Assembly: GCF_011455695.1 (NCBI RefSeq)
Contig: NZ_CP015030.1
Location: 620,001-684,000, forward strand
Source: Mannheimia granulomatis
Lineage (GTDB): Bacteria > Pseudomonadota > Gammaproteobacteria > Enterobacterales > Pasteurellaceae
Reading direction: 5' to 3'
Length of the DNA: 64,000 nucleotides
Shown one piece after another: positions 19,468 through 26,723 of this stretch; position 1 is the stretch's first letter; the number at the start of each line of letters is the position of its first letter. The translations under genes and the position numbers were made by a program. Below the pieces are notes generated by a model that saw only the letters and a list, made by a program, of their open reading frames with translations, did no database searches and was not told the origin of the DNA.

Positions 19468-20400
19468 ATGTCAAAACAAACCATTGTCTTAGCCTTAGGT
19501 GGAAATGCCCTCGGTAATAATTTAAAAGAACAGCGTGAAGCTGTGGCAAAAACAGCGAAAGTGATTGTGGATATTTTAGAGCAAGGCAAAAATATTGTGA
19601 TCACCCATGGTAATGGTCCTCAGGTTGGTATGATTCAACGTGCAATGGATGATTTTACCAAAAGCTCAGGTGATGAAATCCCATTACCCACTTGTGTTGC
19701 AATGAGCCAAGGTTACATAGGGATTGATTTACAAAATGCGATTAAATATGAACTGATTTCTCGTGGTATCGACCAAAAAGTGAGTACCATTCTGTCTCAA
19801 ATTGAAGTAGATGCAAAAGATCCGGCATTTGAAAATCCGGATAAGCCGATTGGGCGTTTCTTAACGGAAGCTGAAGCTCAAGAGTTGGAAGCTAAAGGTT
19901 TCCGTACCATGGAAGATGCCGGTCGTGGCTACCGTATCGTAGTACCATCACCAAAACCACAGCGTATTCGTGAATTGGAAACCATTAAAACCTTAGTGAA
20001 TGCCGGGCATATTGTGATTACTTGCGGTGGTGGCGGTATTCCTGTAGTAGCAGATGAACAAGGGCGTTTAGTCGGGGTGAATGCTGTTATCGACAAAGAT
20101 AATGCCAGCTCGTTATTAGCCCAAAAACTCAATGCGGATTACTTGGTAATCTTAACTGCGGTAGAAAAAGTGGCGATTAACTGGGGCAAAGCAAATCAAG
20201 AGTGGTTATCTGATTTAAGCACCGACCAAGCTCGTCAATATATTGCCGAAGAGCAATTTGCGAAAGGCTCGATGTTACCGAAAGTAGAAGCTGCGTTGAA
20301 ATTTGCCGAAAGCGGTGCAAACCGTCGAGCATTAATTACCTTATTGGATAAAGCAGCGGAAGGGATTGCCGGCGAAACCGGTACGGTGATTTATTCGTAA
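19468..20400 (+). CDS. Carbamate kinase (catabolic, AllK/ArcC family)
   Basis: Carbamate kinase transfers phosphate from carbamoyl phosphate to ADP, yielding ATP and carbamate, which decays to ammonia and CO2. The 310-residue protein has the amino-acid-kinase landmarks LALGGNALG (residues 8-16), ITHGNGPQVG near 50, CGGGGIPVV near 190 and a DKDNAS motif near 210. It directly follows the fused carbamoyltransferase, so it is the energy-conserving last step, equivalent to E. coli YbcF (AllK), rather than part of an arginine deiminase operon, since no arcA or arcB is nearby. AAGGA upstream supports the start. An inverted AAGTGCGGT-type signal follows the stop. Confidence 0.93.
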   Translation: MSKQTIVLALGGNALGNNLKEQREAVAKTAKVIVDILEQGKNIVITHGNGPQVGMIQRAMDDFTKSSGDEIPLPTCVAMSQGYIGIDLQNAIKYELISRGIDQKVSTILSQIEVDAKDPAFENPDKPIGRFLTEAEAQELEAKGFRTMEDAGRGYRIVVPSPKPQRIRELETIKTLVNAGHIVITCGGGGIPVVADEQGRLVGVNAVIDKDNASSLLAQKLNADYLVILTAVEKVAINWGKANQEWLSDLSTDQARQYIAEEQFAKGSMLPKVEAALKFAESGANRRALITLLDKAAEGIAGETGTVIYS

Positions 20401-20418
20401 AATTGACCGCACTTTGCG

Positions 20419-20529
20419 AGCCTAGCACGAGCCGTGCTAGGCTAAATAAACCAAGTCGCTTTGCGACTTTGGGGTGCGTTGAGCCACAACGTGGCTCGGT
20501 TGATTTAACCCCATATGGCTCGTATGGGG
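20419..20529 (+). repeat. Multi-hairpin intergenic repeat, copy D (best preserved)
   Basis: Forward orientation with four perfect hairpins: AGCCTAGCACG-agc-CGTGCTAGGCT (20419-20443), AAGTCGC-ttt-GCGACTT (20453-20469), GAGCCAC-aac-GTGGCTC (20481-20497) and a CCCCATA..TATGGGG dyad with centre TGGCTCG (20509-20529). Stem bases differ from copies A-C but pairing is kept, which points to selection on structure. It lies between carbamate kinase and the transporter. Confidence 0.88.
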
Positions 20530-20586
20530 TATATGCAAGCGGTCATTTTTCTACATTTTTTTACAACTTAGGTTTTTCAATCAAAA

Positions 20587-22191
20587 ATGGATATTCCGGT
20601 AAACTTTTTTATGTGGTTTATGGCGTTATTGCCAATTATCACATTAGTGATTTTGATGGTGAAATTCCAATGGGGGGCAACAGAAGCTGCACCTGTTGGT
20701 TTGTTGATCACCATTTTCAGCGGTATTTTTTTATACCAAGCAGATGTTTCGCTGATTGCGATTGAATCTGCCAAAGGTATTTGGAATGCCTTCGTGATTT
20801 TATTGATTGTTTGGACTGCGGTCTTGATGTATCAAGTTAGTGACGCAGCAAAAGCTTTTTTAGTGATTCGCACAGGAATGAGTAAACTCTTCCCAAATGA
20901 GCTCTTACTTGTGATGACAATGGGCTGGATTTTTGAAAGTTTCTTACAAGGTATCACAGGCTTTGGTGTGCCTGTTGCAGTAGGGGCACCGTTATTAATC
21001 GGTATCGGCGTTCGTCCTTTATGGGCAGTGGTATTGCCGTTATTAGGTCAAGCTTGGGGCAATACTTTCGGTACTTTAGCCGCAGCTTGGGACGCATTAG
21101 CGGTTTCGGCAGGTTTAGAAGTGGGGAGCGATGATTACTTCTTAACGGCACTTTGGTCCGCAGCCTTTTTATGGTTCTGGATTGTGGTAACTGGCTTAGC
21201 CATTTCTTGGTTCTATGGTCGTGGTAAAGCCTTGAAAAAAGGCTTATTGGCGACTGTGATTATTGCGACCATTCAAGGGGGCGGGGAGTTAGTTTTAAGC
21301 CAAGTAAATACTACCATTTCTGCCTTTATTCCGGCCTGTTTGTCTATTTTAGCCATCGTAGTTATCAGCAAAATGAGTATGTATAAAGATAACTGGCGAG
21401 TGGAAGATAGCCCGATTATGGACAGAACCAAAACCACCGAAAGCACAGAAAAATTGCCGAATATGAATTTGCTGCAAGCCTTTATTCCTTATATTGTGCT
21501 TTCTGTGATGACGTTTGCGATTTTAGTGATTACGCCGGTAAATCAATTCCTATCACAGTTTAAATTTGGTTTTGCCTTCCCCGAAACGATAACAGGCTAT
21601 GGCTTTGTAAATAAGGCTTATACCTCTTATTCGCCGATTGCGATTTTCACCCATGCAAGTATGTTCTTATTTGTCTCTTCGATTATAGGTTTATTGTATT
21701 ACAAACATAAAGGTTGGATTGGCAAAGGCGGAACTCAAGCGGTTTTTGCTAAATCAATTTCAATGACAATGCCATCCGGCATTGCTGTTGTAGGTTTGGT
21801 GATTATGTCGAAAATTATGGGCGGAACCGGACAAACTGCGGTGTTGGCACAAGGAATGGCAGCAGTGTTAGGAAAATCTTATGTGATTCTTTCCCCGTTT
21901 ATCGGCTTCCTCGGCACCTTTATGACCGGTAGTAATATGAGTTCGAATATTTTATTTGGTGATTTCCAAATGACAACTTCAAAATTATTGAATGCGAACT
22001 CAGCAGCGATTTTAGGGGCACAAACAACAGGTGGGGCAATTGGTAGTGCGATTAGCCCAAGTAAAATTATTTTAGGCACAACAACCGCCAATATTTTAGG
22101 TAAAGAGGGCGATGTAATGAAGGCGATTATTTGGATCACTTTATTACCGACTTTATTTATTGGTATTGTGGCTTATTTTGCCTCGCTTTAG
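20587..22191 (+). CDS. L-lactate permease family transporter, candidate oxamate carrier
   Basis: The 534-residue protein with about 12-14 membrane helices belongs to the LctP/LldP family, shown by GWIFESFLQGITGFGVPVAVG near residue 120, PLLGQAWGNTFGTLAAAWDAL near 155, and TGSNMSSNILFGDFQ near 445. Known members exchange lactate or glycolate with protons. The setting, right after oxamate carbamoyltransferase and carbamate kinase, suggests a different cargo: oxamate, the excreted end product, is a close structural analogue of pyruvate and lactate. That substrate is inference. The ATG has only a weak ribosome site (TTAGG 15 bases upstream). A 64-aa membrane protein gene follows. Confidence 0.85.
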   Translation: MDIPVNFFMWFMALLPIITLVILMVKFQWGATEAAPVGLLITIFSGIFLYQADVSLIAIESAKGIWNAFVILLIVWTAVLMYQVSDAAKAFLVIRTGMSKLFPNELLLVMTMGWIFESFLQGITGFGVPVAVGAPLLIGIGVRPLWAVVLPLLGQAWGNTFGTLAAAWDALAVSAGLEVGSDDYFLTALWSAAFLWFWIVVTGLAISWFYGRGKALKKGLLATVIIATIQGGGELVLSQVNTTISAFIPACLSILAIVVISKMSMYKDNWRVEDSPIMDRTKTTESTEKLPNMNLLQAFIPYIVLSVMTFAILVITPVNQFLSQFKFGFAFPETITGYGFVNKAYTSYSPIAIFTHASMFLFVSSIIGLLYYKHKGWIGKGGTQAVFAKSISMTMPSGIAVVGLVIMSKIMGGTGQTAVLAQGMAAVLGKSYVILSPFIGFLGTFMTGSNMSSNILFGDFQMTTSKLLNANSAAILGAQTTGGAIGSAISPSKIILGTTTANILGKEGDVMKAIIWITLLPTLFIGIVAYFASL

Positions 22192-22211
22192 GTTGGAGAA
22201 TAGGAGTAAAT

Positions 22212-22406
22212 ATGGCAAATACGTTTTTTAAAACCAAAGCCGGCAAAATGACCTTAGCCTTTATTGTCATTATGTTAGCCTTTGCATTGATTATGTTTGG
22301 GATTGATCAAGCTAATAATATGTTTATCCACATTGGATTTATATTGATGGTAGCTGCAATGGTCTATTCACCTATTGATGTATTTATTCTAAACCGAAAA
22401 AAATGA
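22212..22406 (+). CDS. Small two-helix membrane protein, 64 aa
   Basis: I do not recognise a family. The 64-residue product (starting MANTFFKTKAGK) has two hydrophobic helices, about residues 13-31 and 37-54, and a basic C-terminus (ILNRKK). TAGGAG sits 7 bases before the ATG, and the gene begins 20 bp after the transporter stop, so it is almost certainly co-translated. An accessory or stabilising subunit of the lactate-permease-like carrier is the simplest guess. Its position between transporter and allC makes it part of the allantoin operon. Confidence 0.7.
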   Translation: MANTFFKTKAGKMTLAFIVIMLAFALIMFGIDQANNMFIHIGFILMVAAMVYSPIDVFILNRKK

Positions 22407-22467
22407 TATAGGGGCGAATCATCACTCACCCGGAAATGAAAATAATGTCGATAAAAGGAATAAAAAA

Positions 22468-23703
22468 ATGGAGCAAATTACACAACGTATTACGCAAAAT
22501 TTAGAAACTTTGAAGCAATTTACTGCAACACCAGGGAATGGTTGTACCCGTTTGCCTTTCTCTCAAGAAGCCAGAAGTGCGGTTAATTATTTAAGAGATT
22601 TAATGGTTGAAGCAGGCTTGCGAGTGAAAGAAGATGAAGCCGGTAATATTTTTGGTGTACTTGAAGGTGAACAACCTGATTTGCCTTGCGTAATGTCTGG
22701 CTCGCACTATGATAGTGTTCTTCACGGTGGAGATTATGATGGTATCGCCGGGGTGGTTACCGCATTAGAAACTGCCCGTTTATTGAAGGAAAGTGGTAAA
22801 AAATTTAAACGCAATTTTGTAGTAGTGGGTTTTAACGATGAAGAGGGAATGCGTTTCGGCACAGGCTATTTCGGCTCTGGTGCAATGTTGGGTCTTCGCG
22901 ATACAGAGTATTGTAAAAAATTCCTAGATAAAGATGGTATTTCGATTTATGAAGCAATGCGTAATTACGGATTAGATCCCGAAAAAGTCCAAAAAGCAAA
23001 ATGGGAAGAGGGGGCAATCGGGCATTTTATTGAAACCCATATCGAACAAGGTCCAGTATTAGATACACACGGTATTGAAATCGGTTTAGTTACCGGTATT
23101 GTGGGGTTGCATCGCCACATGTTTACTGTTCACGGACGTGCCGATCATGCAGGCACAACACCAATGGAAATGCGTTTAGATGCCGTTGATGCAGCATCGA
23201 AAGTGATCGCTAAAATTGCAGACTGGGCAAGAGAGAAAAATGATGGTACGGTGGCAACTGTTGGCTATATGAGTGTATTGCCGGGCGGGATTAATATTGT
23301 TGCAGAAAAAGTGATTTTCAGCGTGGATATTCGCTCGTTAAATATGGCAAATGTTGAAGATATTACAGCTAAAATTGAGCAAGCATTAGCCGAAGAAACG
23401 GCAAAAATCGGTTCAACTTTTGAGAAAGAGACCAAATTAGTTATTCAGCCGGTAGCGTTGTCTGAAAAAATGTTAGCGATTTTAGAGCAATCTAGCAATG
23501 CTCACCAGTTTAGCTATAAACGTTTGTCGAGTGGGGCGGGGCATGATTCGTTAGAAATCGGGCAAAAAATTCCAACTGTGATGATTTTCGTGCCAAGCAA
23601 AGAGGGTAGAAGCCACACACCGGTTGAATTTACGGAATATCACTATTTTGCTAAGGCTGCGGTATTACAACAAGAGTTGGCGGAAAAATTGTTAGATGAA
23701 TAG
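22468..23703 (+). CDS. allC: Allantoate amidohydrolase
   Basis: AllC hydrolyses allantoate to (S)-ureidoglycine, CO2 and ammonia. The 411-residue protein is an M20-family hydrolase of the carbamoylase/allantoate group with metal ligands H80 (SGSHYDSV), D91 (GGDYDGIAG) and the E125/E126 pair (GFNDEEGMRFG), the dimerisation domain start GIVGLHRHMFTVHGRADHAG, and a late catalytic His in GAGHDSLE. AAAAGGA lies before the ATG. An exact AAGTGCGGT uptake core is inside the gene at 22575-22583. An N-carbamoyl amino acid hydrolase is the alternative, but neighbours favour allantoate. Confidence 0.9.
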   Translation: MEQITQRITQNLETLKQFTATPGNGCTRLPFSQEARSAVNYLRDLMVEAGLRVKEDEAGNIFGVLEGEQPDLPCVMSGSHYDSVLHGGDYDGIAGVVTALETARLLKESGKKFKRNFVVVGFNDEEGMRFGTGYFGSGAMLGLRDTEYCKKFLDKDGISIYEAMRNYGLDPEKVQKAKWEEGAIGHFIETHIEQGPVLDTHGIEIGLVTGIVGLHRHMFTVHGRADHAGTTPMEMRLDAVDAASKVIAKIADWAREKNDGTVATVGYMSVLPGGINIVAEKVIFSVDIRSLNMANVEDITAKIEQALAEETAKIGSTFEKETKLVIQPVALSEKMLAILEQSSNAHQFSYKRLSSGAGHDSLEIGQKIPTVMIFVPSKEGRSHTPVEFTEYHYFAKAAVLQQELAEKLLDE

Positions 23704-23878
23704 TATCTCTTCCCCGAATAGGGGAATTAGGCGTGCTGTTTAGGGAGAACAAGCGGTTTATTTTTACTAAAAATTTGCAAATTTTCTTCTATTTTTTGCA
23801 GGATGAATGATTTTCCCAAAAGGGAAGAAAAATAACTAGAAAATTAAATACAAACATAACTATAAGGAGTATTTGGCT
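23704..23878. promoter_or_regulatory. Intergenic region between allC and the second allantoinase
   Basis: These 175 bases hold a small hairpin (CTTCCCC-gaata-GGGGAA near 23707-23723), one ACAAGCGGT uptake core near 23750, and AT-rich DNA before an AAGGAG ribosome site. The spacing suggests a separate promoter for the second allantoinase-permease pair. I see no operator palindrome. Confidence 0.4.
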
Positions 23879-25261
23879 ATGTATGATCTCGTTATCACAA
23901 ATGGGAAGATAGTTTTATCTGATACCATTTTTGACGGTAATATTGCAGTCAAGGCAGGTAAAATCGCAGCGATCTTAGACGATGGTTCTGTGCCAGAGGC
24001 TGTTGAGGTCATTGATGTAAAAGGACATTATGTTTTTCCGGGAGCTATTGATACCCACGCTCATCTAAATGACCCTGGCTATGAATGGCGTGAAGATTAT
24101 GAACATGGTACAGCGGCAGCGGCGGTTGGTGGTTATACAACTATTATTGATATGCCACTACAAAATGAGCCAGCTTTAACCGATGGCAAAATTTTTGATG
24201 CTAAAATTGCAAAAGTGTCGCCAAATGCTTATGTGGATTATTGTTTCTGGGGTGGGTTAGTGCCGAGTAATTTTGAACATTTAGGCGAATTAAATGATAA
24301 AGGCTGTGTTGCATTAAAATCCTTTATTGGGCCTGTTTCTCCTGATTATGCCTCTCTCAACTACGGTCAAACCTATGAAGCAATGGAAATTATCCAAAAA
24401 TTCGGTGGACGTGCCGGTTTCCATTGTGAAGATTTCTCAACGATTAAATGGCAAGAGCAAAGAATGAAAAACAAAGGTCGTCTAGACTGGAAAGCTTTCT
24501 TAGATTCCCGCCCACTTATCGCAGAAATGCTGGCAACTATTAATATTATTGAAATTGCTAAAGTTACCGGCTGTAAAGCGCATATCTGTCATGTTAGCCA
24601 CCCTGATGTTGCCCAAAAAATCAAAGAAGCCCAACAAGAAGGCTATGATATTACCGCAGAAACCTGCGCTCATTATCTCTGTTTTAGCGAAGATGATGTG
24701 ATTGAAAAAGGTCCGTTATTTAAATGTGCACCGCCGTTACGTTCTAAATCTGATGTTGATCGCCTTTGGGATTATGTGGTTGACGGTACATTTAGCGGTA
24801 TCGGTAGCGACCATTCTCCTTGTTCTTATGATGAAAAGCACAATGAAATTTTAGGCCAAAAAATTGAAAATGTGTTTGATGTTTGGGGTGGTATTAGCGG
24901 TATTCAAAGCTGTGTGCAAGTGGTGTTCTATGAAGGCTGTGTAAAGCGTGGTATTTCGCCGACTGTTCTAGCTAATGCCATGGCAAAATTACCGGCTAAA
25001 GCATTCGGTATTTATGGACAAAAAGGCGATATTCAAATTGGTTTTGATGCGGATTTCACTATTATTGATCCAAATAAAGAATGGGAAATCAAAGCAGAAG
25101 AACTACAGTATGTGAATAAAATATCTGCTTACGTGGGTAAAAAAGGTAAAGGCTTACCGGTTTGCACCATCGTGCGTGGTAAAGTCATCGCCCAAGACGG
25201 TAAATTAACCGACAGCAAAGGTTTTGGTAAATTCATCCGCAAAACACAACAAGGAGTATAA
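23879..25261 (+). CDS. allB: Allantoinase, copy 2
   Basis: The 460-residue amidohydrolase has every metal ligand: H60/H62 (THAHLND), carboxylatable K147 (ALKSFIG), H182 (GFHCED), H238 (ICHVSH) and D311 (GSDHSPC). Over its length it resembles E. coli AllB more than copy 1 does, especially the C-terminal VNKISAYVGKKGKG stretch, which corresponds to the AllB segment KVSPYVGRTIG. It opens allantoin to allantoate. ATG 23879 is preceded by AAGGAG; a TTG two codons earlier is unlikely. The permease gene follows after 2 bp, so the two are translationally coupled. Confidence 0.9.
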   Translation: MYDLVITNGKIVLSDTIFDGNIAVKAGKIAAILDDGSVPEAVEVIDVKGHYVFPGAIDTHAHLNDPGYEWREDYEHGTAAAAVGGYTTIIDMPLQNEPALTDGKIFDAKIAKVSPNAYVDYCFWGGLVPSNFEHLGELNDKGCVALKSFIGPVSPDYASLNYGQTYEAMEIIQKFGGRAGFHCEDFSTIKWQEQRMKNKGRLDWKAFLDSRPLIAEMLATINIIEIAKVTGCKAHICHVSHPDVAQKIKEAQQEGYDITAETCAHYLCFSEDDVIEKGPLFKCAPPLRSKSDVDRLWDYVVDGTFSGIGSDHSPCSYDEKHNEILGQKIENVFDVWGGISGIQSCVQVVFYEGCVKRGISPTVLANAMAKLPAKAFGIYGQKGDIQIGFDADFTIIDPNKEWEIKAEELQYVNKISAYVGKKGKGLPVCTIVRGKVIAQDGKLTDSKGFGKFIRKTQQGV

Positions 25262-25263
25262 CT

Positions 25264-26622
25264 ATGATGGATAATAAAGAACTCAATCCTGAGTTGGCTA
25301 GAGGAGTTAATCCTGATCTTCAGCCGACCAAGGAGCGAATTATGGATAATTTCTCCTATTGGGCAAGCTTCTTAGGAGGCTGTGTATCTATCGGTACATT
25401 CTCAATGGGAGCAAGTTTAATCGGGGCATTAACAGTAACACAAGCAATTTTGGCAATGTCAATTGGCTGTGTGGTTATTGCTATCGGCTTAGTGCTAATT
25501 GGTAATGGAGGTCATAAATACGGTATTCCATTCCCAGTTCAATTACGCAGCTCTTTTGGTACTACAGGGGTGAAAATCCCGGGTATTTTACGTGGTGTAC
25601 CAGCTATTGTTTGGTTCGGCTTCCAAAGCTGGGTGGGTGCCGGTGCCATCAATATGTGTTTAAATCTCCTATTTGGTTTTGATAATTTACCGATTGTTTA
25701 TGTGCTATTTACCGCATTACAAGTTGCTTTATCGATCAGCGGCTTTAAAGGCATTAAATGGTTAGAAAATGTGTCTTGCGTTTTCTTAATTGGTATTTTG
25801 GCATATATGCTTTGTGTCGTAAAAACCCAGTTCTCGGTGGAAATCGGTAACCGTTTTTCAAGCATTGAAGGCTCATGGGGAATGCCATTCTGGGCGGCAA
25901 CCACGGCATTCTTAGGTATTTATTCAACTATGATCTTAAATGCCTCAGACTATTCCCGCCACGTAAAACAAGGCACAGGCTCAGTCACAACTGGCGTTAT
26001 CTATGTGCTTTCTATTTTACCTGTAACGCTCTTTATGGGATTAATCGGGTTATTAGTCACCGCGGCAACAGGCAACAGCGACCCAATCCAAGTTTTTGCA
26101 ACAGCGATGGATAACAAATTCTTAACGGTAATTACTTTATTATTTATCGCCTTTGCGCAAATTACGACTAACGTGCTTAACAACATTGTACCGCCATCAT
26201 ATATTTTAATGGATTCATTCAAAATGAAATGGTCACACGCAACCATTTTAGTGGGTATTCTTTCAATGTGTGTAATGCCATGGAAATTGGTAACAGCAGA
26301 ATCGGCTGATGGCTTATCGTTATTCATTAAAATCTACTCTGCATTCTTAGGTCCGATCTTTGCGGTAATGGTGGTAGATTATTACATCTTGAGAAAACAA
26401 AAACTCAATGTAAACGATCTCTACAATAAAGACGGTATTTTCAAAGGTATTAACTGGGCAGCGATTATTGCGATTGCTATCGGTTCACTCTGCTCATTGG
26501 TTATTGTTGATCTTTCTTGGTATGTGAGCTTGCTCCCATCAGGTTTAAGCTACTACATTTTAATGAAATCACTCAAAAGCTCAGAATCTTTCCGTAAAGG
26601 CACGATTTTAGAGCATAAATAA
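25264..26622 (+). CDS. NCS1 family permease, probable allantoin transporter, copy 2
   Basis: The 452-residue membrane protein has about 12 helices and the NCS1 landmarks GGCVSIGTFSMGASL, GIPFPVQLRSSFGTTG and LRGVPAIVWFGFQSWVGAGA. It is clearly related to copy 1 and ends with the same SFRKGTILE motif (copy 1: RFRKGTILEK), so the two descend from one duplication or a shared family. Both start at the same place after an allantoinase gene. AAGGAG precedes ATG 25264; the next codon is also ATG. Import of allantoin is the likely role. Confidence 0.86.
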   Translation: MMDNKELNPELARGVNPDLQPTKERIMDNFSYWASFLGGCVSIGTFSMGASLIGALTVTQAILAMSIGCVVIAIGLVLIGNGGHKYGIPFPVQLRSSFGTTGVKIPGILRGVPAIVWFGFQSWVGAGAINMCLNLLFGFDNLPIVYVLFTALQVALSISGFKGIKWLENVSCVFLIGILAYMLCVVKTQFSVEIGNRFSSIEGSWGMPFWAATTAFLGIYSTMILNASDYSRHVKQGTGSVTTGVIYVLSILPVTLFMGLIGLLVTAATGNSDPIQVFATAMDNKFLTVITLLFIAFAQITTNVLNNIVPPSYILMDSFKMKWSHATILVGILSMCVMPWKLVTAESADGLSLFIKIYSAFLGPIFAVMVVDYYILRKQKLNVNDLYNKDGIFKGINWAAIIAIAIGSLCSLVIVDLSWYVSLLPSGLSYYILMKSLKSSESFRKGTILEHK

Positions 26623-26625
26623 CAG

Positions 26626-26655
26626 ATACAAGCGGTAAAATTTTACCGCTTGTAT
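26626..26655. repeat. Perfect palindrome of two uptake signals
   Basis: ATACAAGCGGTAAAA (26626-26640) is followed directly by its exact reverse complement (26641-26655), a 30-bp perfect palindrome of head-to-head ACAAGCGGT cores just after the permease stop. It may act in transcription termination and DNA uptake. Confidence 0.8.
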
Positions 26656-26670
26656 AAGATGACTGAACAT

Positions 26671-26705
26671 AAAAACGGCTAGTATTAAAGCACTAGCCGT
26701 TTTTA
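26671..26705. terminator. Bidirectional terminator between permease and aminotransferase
   Basis: AAAAACGGCTAGT and ACTAGCCGTTTTT form a 13-bp stem with an 8-base loop. The A-run on the left and T-run on the right let it work for both convergent transcripts. Confidence 0.88.
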
Positions 26706-26723
26706 TGTTGTAAAAAGTTAGAA

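Noticed and set aside
13307-20529. CRISPR array
   Set aside because: The repeats are about 1-6 kb apart, ~100 bp long, in both orientations and internally palindromic. No short direct repeats with unique spacers occur anywhere in the window.
20403-20765. Open frame reading through repeat copy D into the transporter gene
   Set aside because: It lies in the hairpin repeat and overlaps the transporter in another frame, with no ribosome site.
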